A stretch of 64,000 bases of DNA from Planctomycetaceae bacterium (lineage in GTDB: Bacteria; Planctomycetota; Planctomycetia; Pirellulales; Pirellulaceae). Position 1 is the stretch's first letter, and each line of letters begins with the position of its first letter. Shown here in pieces: positions 18,641 to 27,089 of the stretch. A program made the position numbers and the translations under genes. Location: contig JAEUIQ010000036.1 of NCBI GenBank assembly GCA_016794985.1, positions 62,001 through 126,000 on the forward strand, in the 5' to 3' direction. The notes beneath the pieces were generated by a model. The model was not told where the DNA came from and did not search any database. It saw nothing but the letters and a program-made list of their open reading frames with translations.

Positions 18641-18690
18641 CCAAACCATCATTTCCCAGTCCACGGCTCCCGCATCCGAAAATCTTCCTA
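18641..18690 (+). repeat. 50-bp direct repeat, copy 1 (with 19604-19653)
   Basis: This 50-bp segment downstream of the intact Uma2 gene matches 43 of 50 bases with the segment downstream of the broken Uma2 copy. Six of the seven differences are G or T here versus A there. The pair suggests duplication of a unit containing gene plus 3' flank. Confidence 0.75.
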
Positions 18691-18750
18691 CCCTAAATTT
18701 TCCTGCCTCCCAATCCCGCTGCCGCGTCATGTCGTCGCCCGCAGCACGAC

Positions 18751-18773
18751 ATCCGTGCCCATCCGTGGCTATT
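18751..18773 (+). repeat. Decameric (10-bp period) tract, ATCCGTG type
   Basis: Two units atccgtgccc and atccgtggct are followed by att, a strict 10-bp period. The stop codon of the Uma2 gene (18769-18771) lies inside it. Confidence 0.65.
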
Positions 18774-19293
18774 GAAAATCAACTTCCACGTTTACGTCCC
18801 CAAAATCGAATGGATGCGGTGACTCCGTGGGTTGCAACTTATAGCTGCCATCGATCCGTTGGAAAATTTCCAATCGTTTCTCGACGAGATCCGCGCTGAG
18901 ATAATACTTGACCCCATGTTGCTGGTAGAGTTCAAACTTGGCGATTCGATCCTTTTCCGCCGTCGAACTTGATGCCACTTCAACAACCAAGAACGGTGGG
19001 CAGTGGATATGCTCTTCTTTGATCGGCTTGGCGACAATTGCCAAATCGGGACGAACCACATTCGAGTCGTCAACGACCCAATCAATTTCGACCACAACCT
19101 CCAGCGATGTGACTTTGTACTGGCGGAAGGCCGCTTTGAAATGGTAAGCCAGGTCAGCAACCATGGCACCGTGCGGTCCAAGAGGAGACGGTCCCATGTC
19201 GATCGCCAATCCATCAATCAATTCCCAATCGCCCTCCCAGCGTCGATAATCAGCCAGGGAATAGCGAGGCCGGTAGCGATAGGCCGCATTCAT
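18769..19293 (-). CDS. Uma2-family (DUF820) restriction-endonuclease-fold protein
   Basis: The 174-residue protein shows the Uma2 pattern: an N-terminal WELIDGLAIDM segment, a GPHG turn, EIDWVVDD...VVRPDLAIV with the metal-binding Asp, and LVVEVASSST...K as the Glu/Lys part of a PD-(D/E)XK core. The family is greatly expanded in cyanobacteria and planctomycetes; its role is unknown. It lies between acyl-ligase and carrier-protein genes of the polysaccharide locus and looks like an insertion. The next gene upstream is a decayed paralogue. Confidence 0.85.
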   Translation of the reverse strand: MNAAYRYRPRYSLADYRRWEGDWELIDGLAIDMGPSPLGPHGAMVADLAYHFKAAFRQYKVTSLEVVVEIDWVVDDSNVVRPDLAIVAKPIKEEHIHCPPFLVVEVASSSTAEKDRIAKFELYQQHGVKYYLSADLVEKRLEIFQRIDGSYKLQPTESPHPFDFGDVNVEVDFQ

Positions 19294-19427
19294 CTCAGCT
19301 GTCTCCTCGCGATGATTCTAGCCAGCAATCGACCTTCCGTCTATAAATCCATCGCCGAAACCGGTGTTCGTCCACGACCGAGTCATCCGGGTGGTAAACG
19401 AAAGCCAGATTCATGGTAGAACAAACG

Positions 19428-19457
19428 AGCCATGGATGAACACGGATGGACAAGGAT
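19428..19457 (-). repeat. Decameric tract, inverted arm
   Basis: Read on the minus strand this is three 10-bp units beginning ATCC (atccttgtcc, atccgtgttc, atccatggct). It matches 27 of 30 bases with 19574-19603 in opposite orientation, so the two arms could fold back around a loop of about 115 bases. Confidence 0.7.
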
Positions 19458-19470
19458 AAAGTGCCGAATG

Positions 19471-19498
19471 GTTCTTAGTTCCTTGTTCTTCGTACTTG
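19471..19498 (+). repeat. Heptameric tract, GTTCTTA type
   Basis: Four 7-bp units follow one another: gttctta, gttcctt, gttcttc, gtacttg. Each starts with G and keeps the CTT core. Confidence 0.65.
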
Positions 19499-19526
19499 TT
19501 TACCGCTGTGCTCGTTCTTGGTTGGG

Positions 19527-19561
19527 AATCTCAAATCCTAAATCTCACCACTCACCACTCA
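19527..19561 (+). repeat. Heptameric tract, AATCTCA / CCACTCA type
   Basis: Five 7-bp units: aatctca, aatccta, aatctca, ccactca, ccactca. The period is exact over 35 bases. Confidence 0.7.
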
Positions 19562-19573
19562 CCGTCTGCCTTC

Positions 19574-19603
19574 ATCCGTGCCGATCCGTGTTCATCCATG
19601 GCT
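19574..19603 (+). repeat. Decameric tract, direct arm
   Basis: Three units atccgtgccg, atccgtgttc, atccatggct with an exact 10-bp period; inverted partner at 19428-19457. Confidence 0.7.
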
Positions 19604-19653
19604 CCAAACCATCATTTCCCAAACCACAACTCCCACATCCAAAAATCTTCCTG
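19604..19653 (+). repeat. 50-bp direct repeat, copy 2 (with 18641-18690)
   Basis: Matches 43 of 50 bases with the segment downstream of the intact Uma2 gene. It immediately follows the decameric tract and precedes the broken Uma2 copy's 3' end. Confidence 0.75.
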
Positions 19654-19684
19654 CCTGCATCGCAAACGAGGAAACGCAACACGT

Positions 19685-20281
19685 CTATTCATCAAGGCTC
19701 AACTCAATAGCATCGAGGTCATCCAAAGCCAGCATCAGCGGGTCCGCGGCGGGCAGTGGCCGATAGATGCGTAAGCGTCCACCAGCGGCGTGGTTGGGTT
19801 TTTGAGGGTGGAGGGGTCGGATTGAGCGATAGATGCTGGACTCGAGTTGGAATACTTCCAAATGCTGCGAGATGGGGTTGGCAATGACGTAATGGCGAAC
19901 GTCATGCGATTGATAAAGTAGAAACTTGGCGTTGCGATCTTTCTCTTCGGTTGCGGGAGACAAGATTTCGACGACCAACACGGGCGGCACGGTCAGGTGA
20001 CGGTTGGCTGGACCCCCACCAATCAACATCAGATCGGGTCGCACCACCGTATGTGGATCAACAACTCAGTCGATCTTTTGGATCAGCGTCCAGCGATTCG
20101 TTTTGGCTCGCTTGAGCGCATTCTGAAGGGGGCAGGCCAAAATGGCCACAAAAGCACCATGTGGCAAGAATGGAGACGGTCCCATCGCCATCGGCAGTCC
20201 GTTCCATAACTCCCAATCACCCGCCCACTGTGGGTAGTCGGAAACCGAGTGGTGCGGGATGAGTTGAGGTATTGAATCCAT
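19685..20281 (-). pseudogene. Uma2-family paralogue interrupted by one in-frame TGA
   Basis: Two open segments, 20281-20069 and 20065-19685, lie in the same frame and are separated only by TGA at 20066-20068. The intact neighbour reads EIDWVVDD...VVRPD at this place, while here it reads QKID-stop-VVDP...VVRPD. The stop therefore replaces a conserved Trp (TGG to TGA), with no frameshift. All other family segments are present (WELWNGLPMAM, LVVEILSPATEEKD). It is either a young nonsense pseudogene or, less likely, a sequencing error or readthrough. Confidence 0.8.
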
Positions 20282-20369
20282 TGACCAGTCCTCCCAGAGT
20301 AGTGACTGGGCTCCAATCGCACTCCCATTTTGGCACCGGCAAGCTCAGAATCCAGCCACCCGCTCTTTC

Positions 20370-20397
20370 CGCAACAAAGGACCAAGAACCAGGAACT
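20370..20397 (-). repeat. Heptameric tract, GTTCCTG type
   Basis: On the minus strand the units gttcctg, gttcttg and gtccttt follow with a 7-bp period, running up to the end of the acyl-carrier-protein gene. Confidence 0.55.
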
Positions 20398-20623
20398 ATC
20401 TAAGCTCCTCCAAGACATCTCCCACGGTTCTCAAGTTCCGTTTGGCAAATACATCCACCCCAAACTTTGCCTGCAAACGCACGGTCAATTCGGCTAGATC
20501 CAGTGAGTCCAATTCCAAGTCTTCACGCAGCAGATCCGCCGCAAAGACCTTCGCCAACGCCCGCTTTCCGGTCGCCGAACGAATCCGATTGATCTCGTGC
20601 AAAACTTCGTCCAGTTGAGCCAT
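20396..20623 (-). CDS. Acyl carrier protein
   Basis: This 75-residue protein has the four-helix carrier layout and the DSL phosphopantetheine motif (LELDSLDLAEL, Ser40). A dedicated carrier protein next to an AMP-forming ligase, an SDR reductase and beta-helix acyltransferases suggests a small pathway that prepares an acyl group for sugar acylation, rather than general fatty-acid synthesis. The Uma2 pair now separates it from the ligase. The ATG at 20623 is the only good start. Confidence 0.85.
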   Translation of the reverse strand: MAQLDEVLHEINRIRSATGKRALAKVFAADLLREDLELDSLDLAELTVRLQAKFGVDVFAKRNLRTVGDVLEELR

Positions 20624-20808
20624 TTTGTGCTACAAACCTCGAACTATGGGCAGAGGGTGTGGTGAGTATGTCTGGGTGCAAAGAGCAAAGTGCATCGACC
20701 AAAATGCCAAGGATGATGGGCTATGGAACAAGATCGCCCGTGGATTGCAACGCCCAATCCCGTCCGCCCATCCCTCTGACCTGTTCCGCTGCATCCAATG
20801 TTCTTCCG

Positions 20809-21429
20809 TTAATTCACGACCACTCGAGCAGGATTCCCAACGACCGTCGCCCCATCAGCTACATCTTTGGTGACGACGGCTCCGGCACCGATCATGGCCC
20901 AAGCTCCAATCTTGATGCCCGGCAACACGACCGCTCCAGCGCCTACTTGACTGCCAACTCCGAGGGAGACGTTTCCGCAAAGTGTCGCATTGGGCGAGAC
21001 ATGCGAATAATCGCCAATCAGGTTGTCGTGGTCGACACTGGCTGCCGTGTTGATAATCACATGTTTGCCAATTTTGGTTCCGGCCTGAACGATTGCTTTG
21101 TGAAAAACCACTGTCCCATCGTCGATTTGGCACGTGGGCGAAATCAAACAGCTCGGATGGATCAAGGTTTGGAACCGAGCGTTTAGTAATTGCTTCGCAA
21201 TTTTTGCGCGGACCATGTTGCTGCCGATCGTAATGACGAGACCCTCGTCAGGCGCATGGAACACGCCTTTCCGTAGAAGAGACAAGCCAGGACGAACCAG
21301 CACTGGTTTCTCGGACAGGAGTGATTTGTCGTCGTCAAAATATCCAAGCAAGCGAATTCGCAGTGCCGCCGCGACATCGGCGGCCACTTTTGCATGCCCG
21401 CCCACACCGTAAAAATAAATCGATAACAT
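20809..21429 (-). CDS. PglD/NeuD-like sugar acetyltransferase
   Basis: The 206-residue protein has the N-terminal Rossmann-like YFYGVGGHAKV motif with GGHAK, and a C-terminal left-handed beta-helix ending VVGNPARVV, as in PglD, which acetylates UDP-4-amino-4,6-dideoxy sugars. The conserved His of the helix is seen in ASVDHDNLIGDYSHV. It lies upstream of the carrier protein and downstream of the PglC-like transferase, so it probably finishes the first sugar of the repeat unit. No 4,6-dehydratase for that sugar is recognised in the window. Confidence 0.85.
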   Translation of the reverse strand: MLSIYFYGVGGHAKVAADVAAALRIRLLGYFDDDKSLLSEKPVLVRPGLSLLRKGVFHAPDEGLVITIGSNMVRAKIAKQLLNARFQTLIHPSCLISPTCQIDDGTVVFHKAIVQAGTKIGKHVIINTAASVDHDNLIGDYSHVSPNATLCGNVSLGVGSQVGAGAVVLPGIKIGAWAMIGAGAVVTKDVADGATVVGNPARVVVN

Positions 21430-21674
21430 GGTTTGCTGAGGTCTAGAAAGCTAAGGGCTATGGACTTAAAGCGGAGGTCATTCGTAGTCGCATTGCATGT
21501 GACGTGACCAACAAAAAGCAGGCGTCTTTCGGAGATCGACGGACGTGAAACAGCTTGTGCTTGGTGCTAAATGTATCGTATGGGTCTCTGCGCAGGGAAC
21601 TTCATTGGCATTTTCCTAATTTGAAACCCATGCCTACTTCAAATCCTTTAATACATTGACTCTGCTCTCCGCCC

Positions 21675-22271
21675 TTATCTCTCTGCGTTTCCCGCAAACT
21701 TCGGCATCGTCGCCTCCCCTTGAGCCGAAATCCCATCGCGTCTCAAAACCTTCCAGACGGTCAAGAACAGAATCTTTACGTCCAACCACAAATTTTGGTT
21801 TTCCACGTACCAAACATCGAGTTCGAACTTTTGTTCCCATGAAATGGCATTGCGGCCGTTGACTTGAGCCCAGCCAGTGATCCCCGGGCGAACTTCGTGG
21901 CGACGATTTTGACGCTCATTGTAAAGTGGCAAGTATTCGATTAACAACGGCCGAGGCCCCACCAAGCTCATATCCCCGGTCAAGACGTTCCACAATTCTG
22001 GCAGCTCATCGAGGCTACTGGAGCGGAGAAATTTTCCCAGCCGAGTCAAGCGAACCGAATCAGGTAAGAGCTCGCCGTGTTCATCCCGTTGCGTTGTCAT
22101 TGTCCGGAACTTGAACATCCGAAACGGCCGCCCGCCAAGCCCTGGACGCTGTTGCGAAAACACAATGGGCGAACCCATCTTCCATCGTACGAGGAGTCCC
22201 AGACCAAGCAGCAACGGCGAGAGTAAAATCAGGGCTAAACCCGACACAATAACGTCAAACGCGCGTTTCAT
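21675..22271 (-). CDS. PglC-like initiating phosphoglycosyl transferase
   Basis: The 198-residue protein is a short, monotopic bacterial sugar transferase: N-terminal membrane hairpin (about 5-30), FKFRTM, SSLDELPELWNVL with the catalytic Asp-Glu pair, MSLVGPRP, and ITGWAQVNGRN. It transfers a phospho-sugar from UDP to undecaprenyl phosphate, starting repeat-unit assembly on the inner membrane. The lack of extra N-terminal membrane segments separates it from WbaP/WcaJ. It is 51 bases after the glycosyltransferase upstream in the operon. Confidence 0.9.
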   Translation of the reverse strand: MKRAFDVIVSGLALILLSPLLLGLGLLVRWKMGSPIVFSQQRPGLGGRPFRMFKFRTMTTQRDEHGELLPDSVRLTRLGKFLRSSSLDELPELWNVLTGDMSLVGPRPLLIEYLPLYNERQNRRHEVRPGITGWAQVNGRNAISWEQKFELDVWYVENQNLWLDVKILFLTVWKVLRRDGISAQGEATMPKFAGNAER

Positions 22272-22322
22272 GATTGATTAAATACGGCCATTCACAAACA
22301 CCTAAGTCCTTGGTAACCCAGC

Positions 22323-23573
22323 CTATCGAGCGGACGCGTTCACCACCCGCTCGATATGGCCAAACATTTTCACGCCGAGAGTCGCATATGACAATTCAGC
22401 GGTCATGTAGCGATAACCATTATCACCCATCTTCCGCAGTTCTTCTTTGGGCAGTTTGGCAATTGTTTCAATCGATGAATGGAGCGCGGCGGGGTCTTCC
22501 GGCTTCACAAACCAACCGCAGTTAACGGTTTCGAGTACCTGTTGATAACCGCCAAAGGGTGCGAGGATCGGCTTTTTGGCTTGCATGTAATCGATCCATT
22601 TGTTGGGACTAATTCCAAACCTATAAATCGACAGGTCCAGCCATGGATTGATGACGACATCCATCATGCTGAGTAGTTTTCCCAAATCGGACTTGTCCAC
22701 TCGTCCAAGGAACACGATGTTGTTGAATCGCGAGTAAGTTTCACGATACGAATCCAGCAACGGTCCATCTCCCAAAAGCACGAACGCTAGATTCGGATTT
22801 GATTCGGTAAAGTCGCGAAAGACGTCGAGCGGACATTGAAGCGCGTTCGCCTTTCCAATGGTTCCCGCGTAGCCAATCAAAAACTTCCCTTGTAATTCTT
22901 TCAGTCGTTGTTCGGCAATTCGACCCGCAGGGCTGAGATCCGATGATTGTTCATAGAACTCGGGATCATACCCCATCGGCAGATACGCGACAGGCTTCTG
23001 CTGTCCGATCGCTTCGGCCACATGTGGCTCAAGATTCGCAAGACTACTGAAGATCATGTCGGCGTGTCGATATCCGAAGCGTTCTACTTGTCGCAATAGC
23101 CATACGAAAGGATTCCATTTAGATAATCCCCCGACCTCTACCAACGTTGCTGGGTATACATCCCGAACCTCGACAATCAGAGGCCTGCGCAGCATCCATT
23201 TCAAAAAAACGCCAGTCGCAAATGTCAAGATCGAAAGAGAGCTGACAATGATGACGTCGGGTTTCCAGGCCCTTAATCTGGGGAAAAGCCGCAGCACCTG
23301 AATCTCAAACCAAAGCCAAGACCAGATTCGCTTTAGGCTGAAACCGATGGATGTCGTAGGGCCATTCAAGATCGAGTTGGTGAGTGGCCCAAAAGTTTCG
23401 TCTTTAGACAGACCACGAAACTTTGGAATCTTGGTCGAAACGGTCGAACGCGAACTAATCAGCCAAACTTCGTTACGATCGATACGGGAAAGGTACTTGG
23501 AATAAAAGAACTGGCGTGTCGGCTGCCCATAGTTTGGGTTTAGAGCGTATTTGGACAGAAACAGGATTCGCAT
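22323..23573 (-). CDS. GT4 glycosyltransferase (WbuB-like)
   Basis: A GT-B fold enzyme of 416 residues with the N-terminal LFLSKYALNPNYGQPTRQFF segment typical of WbuB-type transferases, EVRDVYPA near 135, FLIGYAGTIGKANAL at the start of the second domain, and the donor-site segment ISPNKWIDYMQAKKP. Relatives add GlcNAc-type or FucNAc-type sugars to the lipid-linked first sugar, and it sits next to the PglC-like gene. The acceptor and donor cannot be told from sequence. Confidence 0.88.
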   Translation of the reverse strand: MRILFLSKYALNPNYGQPTRQFFYSKYLSRIDRNEVWLISSRSTVSTKIPKFRGLSKDETFGPLTNSILNGPTTSIGFSLKRIWSWLWFEIQVLRLFPRLRAWKPDVIIVSSLSILTFATGVFLKWMLRRPLIVEVRDVYPATLVEVGGLSKWNPFVWLLRQVERFGYRHADMIFSSLANLEPHVAEAIGQQKPVAYLPMGYDPEFYEQSSDLSPAGRIAEQRLKELQGKFLIGYAGTIGKANALQCPLDVFRDFTESNPNLAFVLLGDGPLLDSYRETYSRFNNIVFLGRVDKSDLGKLLSMMDVVINPWLDLSIYRFGISPNKWIDYMQAKKPILAPFGGYQQVLETVNCGWFVKPEDPAALHSSIETIAKLPKEELRKMGDNGYRYMTAELSYATLGVKMFGHIERVVNASAR

Positions 23574-23593
23574 AAAGTGTAGCCGAGCCCGCG

Positions 23594-24784
23594 TTACTCG
23601 TCGCCCGTGTACGCATAGCGATACACTTCCGCAAAGCTTTGCCAGCCGATCGTTCTGCGGAATTCGGCTGAACGAGAGACGCTTTCTGCGACTTGCGACT
23701 TGCTGAGTGAAAGCAAGGTTTGTTTAAGCGATTCTAGCTTTGGCGTGACGGCCATGCCCAACTGATGTTCATGCAGATAGCGACATTGCTCAACAAAATT
23801 ATCGCTAATCACAATGAAAAGACCGCCGATCGCATATTCAAAGAACTTGTTCGGCAACGAGTATTGGTAGCTAAGAGTCATCGACTTCGAGTTGAAGAAT
23901 AACCCGACATCAGCGCTCGAAGTCCACGCCAAAATCTCGCCAACCGGCACAGCCTCTTTGAAATGGATGTTCGGATGCTCGTGAGACTTCGATTTGACGA
24001 GTTCTGTAAGTTCGCCATAGCCCATAACAACCAGATGCAGATGCGGTGGCAATTCTGCAAACAAATCCAAGAGATCCTCAACGCCGCGTCCCTTGCTCAC
24101 CAAACCTTGATAGATACAAATGAGGTCGTTTTCTGGAATGGAAAAATGCTCTCGGAGCAAGTTTGTTCGCGGGAACAAATTGCCAGGGCACGGGTGATAC
24201 GGAACGTTGGGAACAACATGAACTTTGGGAATTCGATAAGCACTTTCATACCACCGCGCGATCGGGTCACACACCACTACCGTGCTGTCGACGAAGCGAA
24301 TAAACAGCTTCTCGCTAATTTTAGAGACAGTTTTCAAGGGGCCGACCAGACCGGTCCGATGTGTCTCTAGTTCGTGGGGAACATAGACCAGGCGACTACG
24401 GCAGAGAACTTTGATGATTGCCGCTAATGGTAACAAGATCAGATTGTGACAGGCAATGAATTGCGGTCGATTCCAAAGTGAGATAAAAAAGGCCTTTAGA
24501 CAATACTCAGGAAACGACAGCAGGAGGACGGGGTAGCGTGTGATTGGAGACAAGCCAACGAGCCAATTCCCGAATCGAGTGTGCCGCAGCGTTCGAAGCC
24601 GCCGCAGTTCTGTCTTCTCGTGCAGTGTCTGTTTGAATGCCAGCCCAGGTTTCCAGTACCCAAGGACTGTAATGCCTTCGCTGAGTTGCAAAGTCTCAAG
24701 TGTTCTCGTTTCCTTTTCCATTCTCGATTCATTAAGTAATGGAGAATGGAATAGGTGAATTGTCAGTCTTGATGTAGTCTTCAC
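23594..24784 (-). CDS. GT4-like glycosyltransferase, cassette A
   Basis: The 396-residue protein is a GT-B glycosyltransferase with a HSPLLNESRMEKE N-terminal segment, VYVPHELETHRTGL, VVVCDPIARWY, VPNVPYHP, IYQGLVSKGRG and the donor-site SLPNKFFEYAIGG. It is clearly paralogous to the gene at 27870-29069, sharing most of these segments. It is the last gene of the second four-gene cassette. The start is a GTG at 24784; the N-terminal similarity to family members supports it over the ATG at codon 22. Confidence 0.85.
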   Translation of the reverse strand: MKTTSRLTIHLFHSPLLNESRMEKETRTLETLQLSEGITVLGYWKPGLAFKQTLHEKTELRRLRTLRHTRFGNWLVGLSPITRYPVLLLSFPEYCLKAFFISLWNRPQFIACHNLILLPLAAIIKVLCRSRLVYVPHELETHRTGLVGPLKTVSKISEKLFIRFVDSTVVVCDPIARWYESAYRIPKVHVVPNVPYHPCPGNLFPRTNLLREHFSIPENDLICIYQGLVSKGRGVEDLLDLFAELPPHLHLVVMGYGELTELVKSKSHEHPNIHFKEAVPVGEILAWTSSADVGLFFNSKSMTLSYQYSLPNKFFEYAIGGLFIVISDNFVEQCRYLHEHQLGMAVTPKLESLKQTLLSLSKSQVAESVSRSAEFRRTIGWQSFAEVYRYAYTGDE

Positions 24785-24867
24785 AGATTAGTCCCGCGGG
24801 TTTCTGTCACCAGTGTTCTTAGTGCGGGTCGATAAAACGACTGAATGCTTCGGAAGCAACGAACGTA

Positions 24868-26109
24868 CTATTGGTCTGAGCCATAGCTAGGCTTAGCCCA
24901 AACGGATCGGATTCGCTTGAGCGAGAACTCGCCTTTGGCGATATACCGGGCCAACTGTACCCACTTTGAGGAGTGATCAAACATCCAAGCAGCGTTACCG
25001 TACTCGGTATGACGTACTGGTGCGCGCGAAATCAGAGCCGAGAGTTCGCTTGGCTCGAAATCTAGTTTCCCCGCGACGTAGCGAAAGTCTTCTTCCAGTT
25101 CGTTGCGCTCGTAGAGGGGCTCCTCTAGTTGCTTTATTGCCTCGTCACGAGAAATTTCGCCAGACACGATCATACTCGACAGGTGCGCTCGCCGCTTATC
25201 GATATTAAACTTCACGGGAAGGTAGTATTCCTGAAAAAACCTGGTGAAACGATTCTCGCCATGCTTCCGGCCGTATGGACGCCAATCGAAATCAGTTTGG
25301 AGCGACTTAACTGCTTCCGTCTTGTTGTACTCAACATAGTTCAAAATCGGAATCGCACGAATTCCACGCACAAAAAGGTAGTAAAACAGTTTCCTGGGGA
25401 ACATGTAAGGATAGGTCTTTAGCCTTCTTGTTCCAAACTTTTTGTGGATGGACCACAAATTCTTTCCATCTCGTTTGTCATAGCCCCAGGCGGTCGGCAA
25501 TATCGACTCCGTTGCCACGTTGCCGCCGTGCAATAGGTAGCGGATTCCGCGTCGACTGGCCTCTCGTAGAAGAATAGTGTTGATTGCATGGTCACTAACG
25601 CATTCGAGGTCTAGCACCGAAGCCTTGAAATAGGCACGCTGCAAGTCTTTTATCTCATCCCAATCGACGACGTAGGTTATTAAGTCAATGCCAAGTTTCG
25701 TGATGATTCGTTCGATATTCGCAACTGCAAGTTCGCTGTTCCATCCATTATCAAGATGAATTGCTAGAGGTCGAAGTCCTAGTCCAACAACTTGGGCAGC
25801 AACACAACTGCTGTCTACGCCACCGCTTAACCCAATTATACAATCATATTCTTTGCCAACTCCAGAGGCTTTTATCGTCTCTACAAGACCAGCCAATCGC
25901 TTTTCACGTTCCTGTCCAAGAAATCGCTCGTGATCCAATCGCCATTCTGCCTGGCGCACAAAATTACAAACGCCATCTGAATCAAAGGTAATTCCTTCGG
26001 TCGAAGCGTCCAATACGGTCTTCGAACACATTCGAGGAACATTGGGATCGATTTTGCGTTTTAGGCAATAGTTGTAATCAATCATTAGGCGTCCAAAATT
26101 CCTGCCCAT
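24868..26109 (-). CDS. N-acetyl-sugar amidotransferase (WbpG/PseA-like), cassette A
   Basis: The 413-residue protein has the PP-loop ATP-pyrophosphatase motif LSGGVDSS, the HLDNGWNSELAV segment, and later WRPYGRKHGENRFTRFFQ, all as in WbpG/PseA/LfnB enzymes. These use ammonia from a HisH/HisF pair to convert an acetamido group to acetamidino. The N-terminal zinc-binding region is degenerate: the two paralogues in this window have CxxC...CNxC, whereas this copy has CSKT and CNFV, losing one Cys of each pair. It lies between the deacetylase-like gene and the cassette glycosyltransferase. Confidence 0.85.
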   Translation of the reverse strand: MGRNFGRLMIDYNYCLKRKIDPNVPRMCSKTVLDASTEGITFDSDGVCNFVRQAEWRLDHERFLGQEREKRLAGLVETIKASGVGKEYDCIIGLSGGVDSSCVAAQVVGLGLRPLAIHLDNGWNSELAVANIERIITKLGIDLITYVVDWDEIKDLQRAYFKASVLDLECVSDHAINTILLREASRRGIRYLLHGGNVATESILPTAWGYDKRDGKNLWSIHKKFGTRRLKTYPYMFPRKLFYYLFVRGIRAIPILNYVEYNKTEAVKSLQTDFDWRPYGRKHGENRFTRFFQEYYLPVKFNIDKRRAHLSSMIVSGEISRDEAIKQLEEPLYERNELEEDFRYVAGKLDFEPSELSALISRAPVRHTEYGNAAWMFDHSSKWVQLARYIAKGEFSLKRIRSVWAKPSYGSDQ

Positions 26110-26197
26110 AATGGGCCAATTACGGTCAATACAAGTTGTCTCTGAACTGGATATTCTTTCACTTCAGAACACCCAACGGAACGAACGAATGCAGTTA

Positions 26198-27085
26198 CTA
26201 GACATCCCAGAGCTTGCGCCACCAATCCGACTTGGAAATCGCGTATTCGCGATAATTTTCGCAAAGCGAAGTGCCGTAATATTGTGGATGCATCAGAAAG
26301 CTAATACGACTTCCCTTCGTCGCACTTCGAATGACTTCTCGAGGATCTTTGGGGGCAGTGTTACGAATGTCACCGTCCGACCAACGTGTATCGCAAAAGA
26401 CACCATATCTGTTGTAGGCCCAAAGAAGATTCTTTAGTGATCCTACTTGGGGCATCATGTTGTTGTTCAGTCCATTCGGCCCTGGCACCCCCCCATGTGG
26501 AACATAGCTTTTCAGACTAAAGCGTGCCCTAAACCATGCCACATCATGTTCCATAATCCGAATCGCCGAGTCAAGGTCATAGTTCGCAAGCTCGTATGCA
26601 TTTAAATGATAGCCGATTTCAAATCCCTCACTTTCGAACGCAGTCAGCGATTGCGCGGGAACTATGTACTCTTCTGCGTCGGCGTCCCAGATATGCCGTT
26701 CAAAGAAAAAATAGTTTGAGCTAACGACCCCGAGCCTGTTCTCAAGCTGGATCATTTCAAGGGTCTTGTACGGCTGTCTATCGGCATCGTGATGGAAATA
26801 TACTTCCAAGGAGCCTTTTAAAGACTCTTTTCCACGAAGCGCAACCTTGAGGTTCCCGGGCAGCAGTTTCCGAATTCTCGGGATTATTGCGTTCCACGGA
26901 GATGCTGTTAGGAACTCCAATCTGCTTGCCAACTTAGGCGAAAAGTTCCATAACGATTTGCAGAGTTTTGTTTGACCGAATGTTCGAAAAGTTGCGCCCC
27001 GTTCTTTTGCTAACCGAATAACATCCTCGGCAAGGCTCCACGGAAACAGTGTGTAAGCGTTGTAATTTGGATTAATTTCTAACAC
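26198..27085 (-). CDS. Polysaccharide-deacetylase-like protein, cassette A
   Basis: The 295-residue protein resembles the polysaccharide deacetylase (CE4-like) beta/alpha-barrel superfamily, with a probable metal site formed by HHDAD, GYHLNAYE, SYVPHGG and MHPQYYG. It has no signal peptide, so it should act in the cytoplasm on a nucleotide or lipid-linked sugar. It is paralogous to the protein at 30533-31444. In this setting it may remove an N-acyl group before another modification. The start is a GTG at 27085, just after the methyltransferase stop. Confidence 0.7.
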   Translation of the reverse strand: MLEINPNYNAYTLFPWSLAEDVIRLAKERGATFRTFGQTKLCKSLWNFSPKLASRLEFLTASPWNAIIPRIRKLLPGNLKVALRGKESLKGSLEVYFHHDADRQPYKTLEMIQLENRLGVVSSNYFFFERHIWDADAEEYIVPAQSLTAFESEGFEIGYHLNAYELANYDLDSAIRIMEHDVAWFRARFSLKSYVPHGGVPGPNGLNNNMMPQVGSLKNLLWAYNRYGVFCDTRWSDGDIRNTAPKDPREVIRSATKGSRISFLMHPQYYGTSLCENYREYAISKSDWWRKLWDV

Positions 27086-27089
27086 TGGG

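Larger units (their letters stand above)
19294..19684. other. Gene-free spacer rich in short-period repeats
   Basis: Between the two Uma2 copies there is no credible gene. The spacer holds an inverted pair of decameric tracts (19428-19457 and 19574-19603), two heptameric tracts, and the second copy of a 50-bp direct repeat. Confidence 0.7.
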
